A DNA stretch of 64,000 bases from Bacillota bacterium (GTDB lineage: Bacteria; Bacillota; Clostridia; Oscillospirales; Ruminococcaceae): assembly GCA_023418925.1 (NCBI GenBank), contig JAEZYS010000016.1, forward strand, positions 124,001-188,000, given 5' to 3'. Positions 15,119-23,844 of the stretch are shown in pieces. The position numbers and the translations under genes were made by a program. The stretch's first letter is position 1, and every line of letters begins with the position of its first letter. The notes beneath the pieces are model-generated. The model searched no databases, was not told the origin of the DNA, and saw nothing but the letters and a program-made list of their open reading frames with translations.

Positions 15119-16804
15119 TTATATTTTACATTCCGTACAAACATATTCCGGTACGGTTCTTTCATTTATTACAGCCTCATAAAGCCGCCAGCTGCCTGCA
15201 AGATTATAGCAGTCATATCCCATGCCTGTGAGAATCCGACACGCAATATAACTTCTTAAACCACTGTGGCAATGAACATAAACAGGCTTGTCCTTTGGAA
15301 TTTCATCTGTATGACTACGCAGGGTGTCAAGAGGGATGTTCATAAAGCCATCAATTTTTCCGCGTGAAACCTCAGTTTTAGTTCTTACATCCAGCAGAGT
15401 TACACTTCCATCACGAGGAAGATTTTCAACATCATGCCAGAAGAACTGTTTAACCTTACCGCTGATTACATTTTCAGCAACAAATCCAAGCATATTTACA
15501 GGATCCTTTGCACTTCCGAACGGAGGAGCATAGCATAGTTCAAGCTTTGTAAGGTCAGTTATCTTAGCGCCAAAACGAATGGCTGTTGCAAGCACATCCA
15601 TACGCTTGTCCACGCCGTCAAAGCCTACAATCTGTGCGCCGATAAGCCTGTGCGTGTTCTTTTCCCAGAGTGCCTTTATAGACATGTTTGTAGAACCAGG
15701 ATAGTATCCTGCATGTGAACCGCTATAAATATATGTCTTATCAAAATCAATTCCTGCAACAGTAGCGGATTTTTCATTAAGCCCTGTTGTAGCAATAGTC
15801 ATGTCAAAAAGTTTTAATATGGATGAACCTTGTGTGCCTGTGTATTCGCTGTCTATACCTGCAATGTTATCCGCAGCTATTCTGCCTTGCTTGTTTGCAG
15901 GGCCGGCAAGAGGAATAAATGCAGGCTGTCCGCTAACAAAATCCTTTACTTCAACTGCATCACCGACAGCATAAATATCAGCATAGTTTGTCTGCATATG
16001 TGAATTTACTATGACAGAGCCACGGCTGTTTGTTTCAATTCCACAAGCCTTTGCAAGAGTAGTTTCGGGACGTACACCGACAGACATAATCACCATGTCA
16101 GTCTTGCAGTTTCCGTTATCAAGTTCAACATTCAGGCACCCGTCTTTTTCTTCAATAGCCTTGACACAGTTATGAAGAATTAGGTTAATTCCTTTTCCTT
16201 TAAGATATTTGTGAACGTCCGCAGCCATATCAAAATCAAGCGGTGCAATCAGGTGGGAGGATAACTCTGCAACGGTTACATTTAGTCCTGCAATAGAAAG
16301 GTTTTCAGCCATTTCTATACCTATATATCCGCCGCCGACAACAATAACAGAAGAGGGTTTGTTTTCGTTGATATAATCTTTAATACGAACAGTATCAGGA
16401 ATGTTTCTTAGTGTAAAAACTTTTTTGTTGTCAATGCCTTGAATAGGTGGCTTTACAGGTTCAGCGCCAGGAGAGAGAATCAGCTTGTCATAGCTTTCCG
16501 TATAGCTTTTTCCGCTCTGCTTGTCAGAAACAGTAACAGTTTTATCAGATGGGTTTATAGCAGTAACCTCACTGTTAACACGAACATCAACATTGAATCT
16601 TGATTTAAAGCTTTCAGGTGTCTGTAGTGTAAGCATTGATTTATCCTTGATTTCTCCGCCGATATAATAAGGCAATCCGCAGTTTGCAAAGGAAATATAT
16701 TCACCACGTTCAAAAACGATGATTTCAGCCTTCTCATCAAGACGTCTTAGTCTTGCAGCAGCAGATGCTCCACCAGCAACTCCACCAATAATAACGGTTT
16801 TCAT
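15119..16804 (-). CDS. CoA-disulfide reductase-like NAD(P)H oxidoreductase fused to rhodanese
   Basis: A two-domain flavoprotein of 561 residues. The FAD-binding GGVAGG is at 7-12 and the single redox cysteine C42 sits in SFANCGLPYY, the hallmark of CoA-disulfide reductases and NADH oxidases; a second nucleotide motif VVGGGYIGIEMAE lies near 155. From about residue 450 a rhodanese domain carries the active Cys512 in VHCHSGLRS. Known relatives reduce CoA persulfide or polysulfide with NAD(P)H. The ATG at 16804 follows AAAGGAG; an upstream in-frame extension to 16858 lacks an SD. It follows a thioredoxin operon. Confidence 0.9.
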   Translation of the reverse strand: MKTVIIGGVAGGASAAARLRRLDEKAEIIVFERGEYISFANCGLPYYIGGEIKDKSMLTLQTPESFKSRFNVDVRVNSEVTAINPSDKTVTVSDKQSGKSYTESYDKLILSPGAEPVKPPIQGIDNKKVFTLRNIPDTVRIKDYINENKPSSVIVVGGGYIGIEMAENLSIAGLNVTVAELSSHLIAPLDFDMAADVHKYLKGKGINLILHNCVKAIEEKDGCLNVELDNGNCKTDMVIMSVGVRPETTLAKACGIETNSRGSVIVNSHMQTNYADIYAVGDAVEVKDFVSGQPAFIPLAGPANKQGRIAADNIAGIDSEYTGTQGSSILKLFDMTIATTGLNEKSATVAGIDFDKTYIYSGSHAGYYPGSTNMSIKALWEKNTHRLIGAQIVGFDGVDKRMDVLATAIRFGAKITDLTKLELCYAPPFGSAKDPVNMLGFVAENVISGKVKQFFWHDVENLPRDGSVTLLDVRTKTEVSRGKIDGFMNIPLDTLRSHTDEIPKDKPVYVHCHSGLRSYIACRILTGMGYDCYNLAGSWRLYEAVINERTVPEYVCTECKI

Positions 16805-16900
16805 TATAAAAATCGCTCCTTTCTGTATTGCAATTATTTTTCCCGTAAATATCTGCATTTATCAAACTGTTGAAAGATAGACCTGCAAAATATATAAATT

Positions 16901-16927
16901 CTGCCCGACTGTATATCAGAAGGGCAG
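16901..16927 (-). terminator. Terminator after the thioredoxin gene
   Basis: A CTGCCC/GGGCAG stem with a 15-base loop, followed on the minus strand by an A/T-rich stretch. It lies between trxA and the redox fusion gene, so the latter may have its own promoter or depend on read-through. Confidence 0.45.
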
Positions 16928-16957
16928 GAGTCATATATCGGTCAGTATAGTCATAAA

Positions 16958-17269
16958 TTAGTCATCCAACATTGCAAGAATATCTTTTTTCCCTTTAGCA
17001 CCTACTGAAGTAGCAATAACCTTGCCACTCTTGACAATGGCAATTGTAGGGATACTAGCGACATTGAATGCCTGAGAAAGTTCTGGTTCCTCGTCAACAT
17101 TAATCTTGCAGATTTTATAGTTTTTGTTTTCATCAGCAATTTCATCTATGATAGGTGAAACCATTCTGCATGGTCCGCACCAGGTTGCAAAGAAGTCAAT
17201 AAGCACAGGCTTTTCTGAGCTTAAAACCTCATCTTCAAAATTTTCTTTAGTTAAATGAATAACAGCCAT
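16958..17269 (-). CDS. trxA: Thioredoxin
   Basis: Cytoplasmic thiol-disulfide reductant, 103 residues with the active site WCGPC (C31, C34), the cis-proline strand VASIPTIAIVKSGK and normal length. The ATG at 17269 is preferred to one at 17278 because the SD GGAAAGGA lies directly against the latter. The gene follows a ferredoxin-thioredoxin-reductase-like gene, suggesting that electrons may reach it from ferredoxin rather than NADPH. Confidence 0.95.
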   Translation of the reverse strand: MAVIHLTKENFEDEVLSSEKPVLIDFFATWCGPCRMVSPIIDEIADENKNYKICKINVDEEPELSQAFNVASIPTIAIVKSGKVIATSVGAKGKKDILAMLDD

Positions 17270-17287
17270 ATCACTCATTCCTTTCCG

Positions 17288-17494
17288 TTAATCCTTTGAT
17301 TTGTAATAAAGCATACAATGGCAGTAGCCTTCAAAATCAGGATCGTTAATCTGATCCCTGAATTCCTTGCATATGCACTTGTTGTCTTCAGTCATTTGAA
17401 TGCGACAAGGGCAATAACCACCCTTTTGCTTTAAACCTTCCTTAATGGTCTTAACTATTTCTGTGTCTTCATTAAGCCGAACGCTCATTGTCAT
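17288..17494 (-). CDS. Ferredoxin-thioredoxin reductase catalytic-chain-like protein
   Basis: A small iron-sulfur protein of about 68 residues. Six cysteines occur as three CxC pairs, CPC (28/30), CIC (40/42) and CHC (58/60), the arrangement of the ferredoxin-thioredoxin reductase catalytic subunit: four hold a [4Fe-4S] cluster and two form the redox disulfide. Spacing differs slightly from the plant and cyanobacterial enzyme. No variable (alpha) subunit is adjacent. It precedes trxA by 18 bases, strongly suggesting a partnership. Start may be 17494 or 17488; both follow AAAGGAG. Confidence 0.85.
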   Translation of the reverse strand: MTMSVRLNEDTEIVKTIKEGLKQKGGYCPCRIQMTEDNKCICKEFRDQINDPDFEGYCHCMLYYKSKD

Positions 17495-17624
17495 CACTCT
17501 CCTTTGTTGTATTAATTGTAACAGCTTTTATTATACATTTCTGTGACTTGCTCACGTTAATATAAGTATATATTTTTAACATATACGCTTGACTTTTTTA
17601 AGCATGTCAGACAGGGTTATACTT

Positions 17625-17660
17625 AAAAAAGAGCGGAACTGAATAATCAGCTCCGCTTTT
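17625..17660 (-). terminator. Terminator of the Nudix gene
   Basis: AAAAGCGGA / TCCGCTCTTTTTT stem with T-run on the minus strand, beginning at the very stop codon of the Nudix gene. Confidence 0.75.
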
Positions 17661-18067
17661 CAATCTTTTATAGCTTTCTTTGCTTTGTTGACTATTGTCT
17701 TGTCGTTTTCATAGGTGAGAACTGCATTTGCGTGGCCGACATCAACCCACTTAATATCCGCGATTTCTTCCTCTTGAGGAGTATAATCGAATGTCTTTGC
17801 TTTTGCAATGAAATAAACGACAACTTTCTGCGTATCTTTTCTCGGGTAATAGGAAACAGTTTCTCTGAAAGTCGGATCAATTATAACTTCAATTCCGGTT
17901 TCCTCTAATATTTCCCTTTGAGCGGTTTCAATTTCAGTTTCACCCTCTTCAACATGACCCTTAGGAAAAGACCAATGTCCGCTGTTGACATGCTTTATGA
18001 GAAGAATCTCAATATTTCCGTGATGCTTGCGGTAAACAATTGCACCACAGGACTTTTCATAAGTCAT
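17660..18067 (-). CDS. Nudix hydrolase, Ap4A-hydrolase type
   Basis: 135 residues with a complete Nudix box at about 37-59 (GHVEEGETEIETAQREILEETG), which binds magnesium and cleaves nucleoside diphosphates linked to another group. The opening SCGAIVYRK and the FPKGHVEEGE context resemble asymmetric diadenosine-tetraphosphate hydrolases, so clearance of Ap4A-like alarmones is the likely role. It is a single gene with its own terminator; a weak SD (GGAAAAAG) precedes the ATG. Confidence 0.88.
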   Translation of the reverse strand: MTYEKSCGAIVYRKHHGNIEILLIKHVNSGHWSFPKGHVEEGETEIETAQREILEETGIEVIIDPTFRETVSYYPRKDTQKVVVYFIAKAKTFDYTPQEEEIADIKWVDVGHANAVLTYENDKTIVNKAKKAIKD

Positions 18068-18237
18068 ATGTATCTTTTTCCTTTCCGTTGCCTAGCAGCT
18101 GCCAGACTTCTAATAAACTATATTAAATTTATTATATCATATTGAACAGTATTTGTCTTTAGTTTTTTAAAAAAAATATCGGAAACATAAAAAATCTTTA
18201 TAAACCCAGGATATTAGTGGTTAAATTAATACAAAAT

Positions 18238-18287
18238 CGGGTATCTGCTTATCATGCCAATCGGCATGCAACTTATGCAGATACCCG
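18238..18287 (-). terminator. Nested-stem terminator
   Basis: A perfect 11-bp outer stem CGGGTATCTGC / GCAGATACCCG encloses a second stem ATGCC-AATC-GGCAT. The minus strand continues with ATTTTGTATT. It follows the gene ending at 18308. Confidence 0.65.
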
Positions 18288-18307
18288 TAAATATTATATT
18301 TTAAGCT

Positions 18308-19237
18308 TTATTCAGCTTCGGAAACTGTAGTAGTTTCCTCTGTAGTTTGTTTTGTTGTTTCAGCAGCAGTGCCTTCTTCTGTTGATGTCTGGGAAGTATT
18401 ATCCTTGGAGGAATTATTCTTGATTTTCTGAGTAAGTGAATGGACAGTTTCAAAGAGAGGATAGTCTATATTGAAGTATGAATACGTCCAGTCGCCTTCT
18501 TCAAAGGTATAAACCTTGTCGTTGCCCTTTTGAATGTAGTCGCTTTCGTCGAAGTACATCTTCTCATTAATATAAAGCTTGTTGTCATTCCATTTACAAA
18601 TTACATCTATTGGGTTATTACCTTGCATGATACGGCGCTTAATTGTACAGCGCAATGTAATAAAATCCATCTCAACGTCAAGGTTGTTAGGTTCGATATA
18701 AACAACTGTTTTTCCTGATGCCTTGTTCTCTACATTCAGAACATAGTAACGGAAGTTATTTGATGGAGAAGTACCTGAGGCAAGAAGTGTATCAACAGTT
18801 TTAACACGGAAAAGGTTCATGCCAACATAAAATCCTATACCGCCGATAATGTACATTAGTAGGAATATTGTTCCGATAACAGTTTTTGCAGTTATATTCA
18901 TCTTACAGCAAAAGAATGAGAACAGTGTCACAATTATTCCAGGAATAAGTAAAGGCCAGTTGCCGAAATCAATCAGAATTATCGGCAGGAACAGAACTAT
19001 GTTTATCATTGAAAAAGCACAGGTAAAAGGGGACTTTCTTGTATAGAATACCAGCGCACAGACAACTGCAGAAATAAGGGTGTAAATGATTGCAAATAAA
19101 ACCTTGTTTGTATACTCAATATCATAAAAAGTTACAGCATAAACAATATACCCAAGCAGGATTGTGTAACTGCAGGTCAGAATACCCAGAAAGCATTTAA
19201 ACCACTTGCTAGTAAGAATTTCTTTGACTTTGTCCAT
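18308..19237 (-). CDS. Membrane protein with extracytoplasmic domain and T/E-rich tail
   Basis: I do not recognise this 309-residue protein. The first 150 residues hold about five hydrophobic segments; the rest looks extracytoplasmic, a small beta-rich domain (VVYIEPNNLDVEMDFITLRC, KLYINEKMYFDE) ending in a low-complexity tail of Ser, Thr and Glu (about 275-309). Similar tails mark the lipoproteins further along this window, where they act as tethers; here the tail is at the free C-terminus. It is monocistronic, with a terminator downstream. Confidence 0.7.
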   Translation of the reverse strand: MDKVKEILTSKWFKCFLGILTCSYTILLGYIVYAVTFYDIEYTNKVLFAIIYTLISAVVCALVFYTRKSPFTCAFSMINIVLFLPIILIDFGNWPLLIPGIIVTLFSFFCCKMNITAKTVIGTIFLLMYIIGGIGFYVGMNLFRVKTVDTLLASGTSPSNNFRYYVLNVENKASGKTVVYIEPNNLDVEMDFITLRCTIKRRIMQGNNPIDVICKWNDNKLYINEKMYFDESDYIQKGNDKVYTFEEGDWTYSYFNIDYPLFETVHSLTQKIKNNSSKDNTSQTSTEEGTAAETTKQTTEETTTVSEAE

Positions 19238-19430
19238 GAAGAGATAACCTCACTTTGCTATTTAATCGTCACTACTCTGACACATACTATAATAAACCAT
19301 CTTTACGCAAAATTCAATAACAGGACTATGTCGATTTGTTTACATTACAGATAAATTAGGAGTTTATGATACTTATTAAAAATTTATCCATACCGGGAGG
19401 AATAAGTAAAACAAGCTTATTCTCAAAACA

Positions 19431-19452
19431 AGCGCCCTCATATGAGAGCGCT
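19431..19452 (-). terminator. Palindromic terminator
   Basis: AGCGCCCTCATATGAGAGCGCT, a nearly perfect palindrome, followed on the minus strand by TTGTTTT, six bases after the stop of the secreted-protein gene. Confidence 0.65.
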
Positions 19453-19457
19453 GTAAG

Positions 19458-20204
19458 TTATCTGAAACGTTCTTTTCTCTTTCTTAGTATCTTTACAAGA
19501 AGCACCACAAAAATGAAAATCAATGCAGCAATAATAACGAACTGAATAATAGTTATCACAATTCCGTCAGTTTTGAGGTCGGCATATTTGCTTGTAATTT
19601 CAACATCGGAATAGTCACCGATATTTGCTACTGCATTTCCGTCTGCATCAGTAACTGTAAGATTATCAAGATAGATTAATGTACCATTATAAGCCTTTGT
19701 TCCTGTAAAAGCAATACCAATACGGTTGTTTGTTGCCGTCTTAGGAATAGTTATAGAATATGTCTGCCAGCTGTCTGTTTCAGTAACAGGAACGTTGTAT
19801 TCAATCCAGATTACGCCGTCAGAATATACGAGGAATGAATCCGAATAATCAAGATATTCCTTCGGAATATAGTAAGAAAATGTCACAGTACAGTTTTCAT
19901 AGTTGTTAAGTTCAAAAAAAGATGACGGGAAAGCAAATCCTCTGGTTGCCTCATCTTCACTAGCAGTAATATTTCCCTTGACTTCAAGTGAATAACCCTT
20001 CTGAGCAAGACTATCAGAAATAGAATCAGAGAAAACAGTCTTATCATCATCATTAATATACATAAAATATGGCGTTGGCAATTCCTTATCAAAGCACATG
20101 GTAGGGTGACCGTTCCCTGCATCATTGCTTTCTGCAAAAGCAGGAGTAACAGCAGTAGCGGCAAATGTTACGACTGCAAGAAGACTGCATAAGAGTTTTT
20201 TCAT
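19458..20204 (-). CDS. Secreted, C-terminally anchored beta-sandwich protein
   Basis: A surface protein of 248 residues without a family name I can give. A Sec signal peptide ends near AFA-ES (about residue 24). The middle resembles a jelly-roll carbohydrate-binding module: CTVTFSYYIP, SWQTYSITIPK and TLIYLDNLTVTDADG are the kind of strands found in family 4/9/22-like modules. A single membrane segment near 220-240 followed by KILRKRKERFR anchors it with the C-terminus inside. No cell-wall sorting signal. It may bind glycans at the membrane; this is inferred. Confidence 0.7.
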   Translation of the reverse strand: MKKLLCSLLAVVTFAATAVTPAFAESNDAGNGHPTMCFDKELPTPYFMYINDDDKTVFSDSISDSLAQKGYSLEVKGNITASEDEATRGFAFPSSFFELNNYENCTVTFSYYIPKEYLDYSDSFLVYSDGVIWIEYNVPVTETDSWQTYSITIPKTATNNRIGIAFTGTKAYNGTLIYLDNLTVTDADGNAVANIGDYSDVEITSKYADLKTDGIVITIIQFVIIAALIFIFVVLLVKILRKRKERFR

Positions 20205-20370
20205 GTCAGAACCTCCGAAATTTATTATGATACATATTAATTCTAGTATAAAATGGCCACTTTGTCAACATATTTTTGCACATCAGTTGATTATAGTGCC
20301 GTATATGACTTTTAAACTAATCCCCAATTAAAGTGTATCATAACGATTGGATATAGTATAAACAAGTGAC

Positions 20371-20403
20371 AATTGGCTTGCCTGAATTTTCAGGCAAGCC
20401 AAT
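20371..20403 (-). terminator. Terminator of the EF-G-like gene
   Basis: A long perfect stem ATTGGCTTGCCTGAA / TTCAGGCAAGCCAAT with a tiny loop, about 30 bases past the stop of the EF-G-like gene. It is not followed by a long T-run. Confidence 0.6.
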
Positions 20404-20433
20404 GTCCAAAAACAATATTAATTTCAGCAGATA

Positions 20434-22518
20434 TTATTCAGCGTTCTTGTCAATGCTTAAAATAACATCACTGACAAGCATGCCAGGAAGCTGTTCATAA
20501 CGCAGGAAATCAAGAGTAAAGCTACCCTTTCCTCGTGTTATCTGACGAAGAACCATTGTAAAGCTTTGTGTTTCACGCATCGGAACTTCTGCTTCAATTC
20601 TTGTCATGCCCTTCTTTATCGGGTGCATACCTATAACTCTGCCACGGCGCTTGTTAAGGTCACCCATGATATCGCCTGTATTTTCATCAGGAACATCTGC
20701 AATAAGCCTTCCTATTGGCTCAAGAATAGTAGGGTCAGCCTGTTTCAGTCCTTCCTTATAAGCAATAGACGCAGCAAGTTTAAATGCCATTTCTGAGCTG
20801 TCTACAGGGTGATAAGAACCATCAACAAGGATAGCTTTAAGTCCAGTTACAGGGCAGCCTGCAAGCACTCCTGCTCTCATACATTCCTGAAGTCCCTTTT
20901 CAACAGCCGGGAAGTAGTTCTTCGGAACAGCACCGCCAAATACATTTTCCTCAAATACAAGTTCATCAGACATACATGGCTCGAATTCAATCCATACATG
21001 ACCGTACTGACCATGACCGCCGGTCTGTTTCTTATGCTTGCCTTCAACCTTTACTTTTTTACGGATTGTTTCACGATAAGCAATCTTAGGTTCAGAAAGA
21101 AGAACTTCAGCACCGAACTTTGATTTTAGTTTTGAAACAGCAACATCAAGGTGCTGTTCTCCAAGTCCCTTGAGAATCTGTTCCTTAGTAAGCGGATCCA
21201 TAGTATAAGACAAAGTCTTGTCTTCTTCAAGAAGACGCTGGATACCTGCGCCTATCTTTGCTTCATCGCCCTGTGACTTTGCTCTGACAGCCATGCCATA
21301 GCAAGGTGCAGGGAATTCAATCTCACTGAATTTAACAAGATTGTCTGTCGAACAGATGGAATCTGAAGTGTTAGCAGATATTTTGACAGCAACAACAATA
21401 TCACCTGCGCAAGCAGAGTTGATTTCAATCTGCTTTTTACCGCATAGGGTATAAAGCTTTCCGATTTTTTCAACAGTACCGGTGTTGACATTTGTGTAGT
21501 CAGTGTTAGCGTTCATAACACCACTGATAACCTTTATGAATGACATTTTGCCTACAAAAGGGTCAGCAATTGTCTTGAATACGAATGCAGACATAGAAGC
21601 AGAACTGTCAAATGTAATTTCAACAAGCTCGTCATCCTTGTCTGTAGCTACAACAGGCTGGTTGTCAGCAGGAGAAGGAAGCAGAAGTTCAAACTCCTTG
21701 AGCAGCATATCAATACCAGCAAGCGTTGTAGATGAGCAACACACTACAGGGGTGATAATACCCTCATTCATGCCCTTATGAATTCCATGAACAAGTTCCT
21801 TTTGTGTGAAAGGAGTTCCCTCAAAGAACTTTTCCATCAGATCTTCATCAGTTTCAGCAACAGCCTCTGAGAATGCTGCAACAAGTCCGTCGATACGGTA
21901 TTCCATCTTTTCAGAAACTTCAGCAGTCGGCATGTCTGTTTCAACTGCATTGCCCTTTGCATCATATGTATAAGCCTTCATTTCAATAAGGTTTACAAAG
22001 GAAACTACCTGATGATCCTTGATAACAGGAACAACAACAGGGCAGACAGTTGGTCCGAATACTGTTTTCAAGTCAGTAAGTGTATTGTAGAAGTTTGCGT
22101 CCTGGTCATCAACTTTTGTTACAACAAACATTTTAGGTTTACGCAGGTCAGAAGCAAACTCATAAGCTTTTTCTGTTCCTACCTTTATACCTGATTTAGC
22201 TGAAACTGTGATTGCAACAGTTCCCGCAGCAGAAATGCCTTCATACATACCTCCAGCAAAGTCAAACAAGCCAGGTGTATCAAGAAGATTAACCTTTATG
22301 TCGTTATATTCAAAGGAAGCAAGAGCGGTATTCAGCGTTGCTTTACGTTTAATTTCCTCCGTGTCATAATCGCAGACGGTATTTCCATCGGCAGTCTTTC
22401 CAAGTCTGTCTGACGCACCGGCTTTATAAATCAAAGCTTCGGCAAGAGAAGTCTTGCCTGAACCTGCATGGCCTGCAATTGCGATATTGCGTATATTCTC
22501 TGTGATATACTTTTTCAT
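20434..22518 (-). CDS. Elongation factor G-like GTPase
   Basis: A translational GTPase of 694 residues related to EF-G but not the canonical fusA. G1 is GHAGSGKT (16-23), G3 DTPGLFDF, G4 TKVD; domains II-V follow, with KQTGGHGQYGHVWIEFEP in domain IV. The canonical GHxDxGKT P-loop is altered, as in the EF-G-like proteins that many Firmicutes carry in addition to fusA; their role is not settled. It is not in a str operon. The ATG at 22518 has GGGAG nine bases upstream; a longer reading to 22620 has no SD. Confidence 0.88.
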   Translation of the reverse strand: MKKYITENIRNIAIAGHAGSGKTSLAEALIYKAGASDRLGKTADGNTVCDYDTEEIKRKATLNTALASFEYNDIKVNLLDTPGLFDFAGGMYEGISAAGTVAITVSAKSGIKVGTEKAYEFASDLRKPKMFVVTKVDDQDANFYNTLTDLKTVFGPTVCPVVVPVIKDHQVVSFVNLIEMKAYTYDAKGNAVETDMPTAEVSEKMEYRIDGLVAAFSEAVAETDEDLMEKFFEGTPFTQKELVHGIHKGMNEGIITPVVCCSSTTLAGIDMLLKEFELLLPSPADNQPVVATDKDDELVEITFDSSASMSAFVFKTIADPFVGKMSFIKVISGVMNANTDYTNVNTGTVEKIGKLYTLCGKKQIEINSACAGDIVVAVKISANTSDSICSTDNLVKFSEIEFPAPCYGMAVRAKSQGDEAKIGAGIQRLLEEDKTLSYTMDPLTKEQILKGLGEQHLDVAVSKLKSKFGAEVLLSEPKIAYRETIRKKVKVEGKHKKQTGGHGQYGHVWIEFEPCMSDELVFEENVFGGAVPKNYFPAVEKGLQECMRAGVLAGCPVTGLKAILVDGSYHPVDSSEMAFKLAASIAYKEGLKQADPTILEPIGRLIADVPDENTGDIMGDLNKRRGRVIGMHPIKKGMTRIEAEVPMRETQSFTMVLRQITRGKGSFTLDFLRYEQLPGMLVSDVILSIDKNAE

Positions 22519-22755
22519 AGGTAAACTCTCCCATTCAAACATATTAGCGGTTTGTGCATAATTGACAAAACGCACCTTTGGTATAATCAATATTATATAA
22601 TGTTTGCTGAATAATTGCAATACATTTAATAATATTTTAGAATTATTAATAAATACTTATTTTTCATTTGGCTATTTTCTACAATTATATCATGTTTGAA
22701 TGTCGAAATAGGCTTGTATATCTGCAAAAACAATACTTTTATATAAAAAATAAAA

Positions 22756-22793
22756 ATTCAGGATATTTGCCATGTGAGGCAACTACCCTGAAT
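22756..22793 (-). terminator. Terminator of the first paralogous lipoprotein gene
   Basis: Outer stem ATTCAGG / CCTGAAT and inner stem TTGCC / GGCAA, followed on the minus strand by TTTTTATTTTTTATAT. Confidence 0.75.
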
Positions 22794-22817
22794 GTAAAAT
22801 ATGATAAAATAGCCTTC

Positions 22818-23660
22818 TTACTGTAGGGAATCCATTTCAATGATTTCATATCCTGTAGGCTGAATCCATATATCTGCAGGAACTGTTGCAGTAAACTCAC
22901 TGAATATCATAAGATTACTGGACATTTTATTCAAATTCTGATAAGTGGCAAACTTTCCGTTTGAGTCAAAAGCATAGAAATATGTTTCTGTGAGGTCGAT
23001 TTCAAAGGTATATTTCTTACCGTTGACATCAACATCTTTATATACCATCATCATTTGATCGGATTTATCAATGTCATTTTTGAAATCAAAAGCATCAAGC
23101 ACACCGTAAAGTCCCAGTGAACTGATGTCATCTTCAGAAATATTATACTTCACTCCTGTCTTTGTGGTTTCGTCATACATAGTCATTACGTTATTAACAA
23201 TATACATTGAATAGCCATCGTTTGCCGAATGAACAAATACATTCTTTCCTTCAATAGCACATTCACAGCTTTCGCTGTCACTTGTATATGAGAAATACAA
23301 CGAGTTTGTACCTTTAAGTTCTTTTGCAAGCTTATATGTATTTGAGTTTTTGAAAGGTTCAAGGCTTCCGCCTGTCAGTCCGTAGTAAGCATTCTGAAAA
23401 GGATTTTCAGAATTTGATGGAGCAGTAGTTTTGCTGTCAGTACTCTCAGTAGCTGTTTCGTTTGTGGTTTTAGCTGTAGTTTCGGCAGTAGTTTCCGCGG
23501 TTACAACGGCTTTCTTTTTCTTAGGGACAACTCTATCGGTAGTTTCAGTAGTAGTTTCTGCTATAGTAGTTTCCCTTACCTCACCACCTGATCTTGCACA
23601 ACCTGCAAGTAATGTACCGCAAATCAGTACAGAAAAAATAACACTTAAAGTTTTTTTCAT
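22818..23660 (-). CDS. Lipoprotein, paralogue 1 of the QPTGY family
   Basis: A lipoprotein of 280 residues; the lipobox LLAGC puts the lipidated cysteine at 21. A low-complexity tether rich in Thr and Glu reaches to about residue 85. The globular part is shared with the next three genes: a SNTYKLAKEL helix, a strand pair around YFSYTSD, TMYDETTKTG, GKKYTFEID, and the C-terminal signature VPADIWIQPTGYEI. I do not recognise the family; alternating strands and the YxxYDxNGK hairpin hint at a LolA-like half-barrel, unproven. It is the most divergent of the four. Separate terminator. Confidence 0.8.
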   Translation of the reverse strand: MKKTLSVIFSVLICGTLLAGCARSGGEVRETTIAETTTETTDRVVPKKKKAVVTAETTAETTAKTTNETATESTDSKTTAPSNSENPFQNAYYGLTGGSLEPFKNSNTYKLAKELKGTNSLYFSYTSDSESCECAIEGKNVFVHSANDGYSMYIVNNVMTMYDETTKTGVKYNISEDDISSLGLYGVLDAFDFKNDIDKSDQMMMVYKDVDVNGKKYTFEIDLTETYFYAFDSNGKFATYQNLNKMSSNLMIFSEFTATVPADIWIQPTGYEIIEMDSLQ

Positions 23661-23778
23661 GTTAATACCCCTCATAAGTCAAATTGATACTATTTCTTGT
23701 TTAATATTATATATGTTTTCCTTAAAAATGTAAATAATAATTTGCATAATATTATAACATTGTTTGAAAACGCAAAAT

Positions 23779-23812
23779 AGACTGTATAATAATTATCAAT
23801 ATTATACAGTCT
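23779..23812 (-). terminator. Terminator of paralogue 2
   Basis: AGACTGTATAAT / ATTATACAGTCT, a 12-bp perfect stem, followed on the minus strand by ATTTTG. Confidence 0.65.
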
Positions 23813-23844
23813 AAATAAATTATTAAATTGTCAGCTAAGGATAA

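Noticed and set aside
22519..22620. N-terminal extension of the EF-G-like protein by 34 residues
   Set aside because: It has no SD, adds a hydrophobic stretch unusual for a cytosolic GTPase, and the ATG at 22518 has a well-placed GGGAG.
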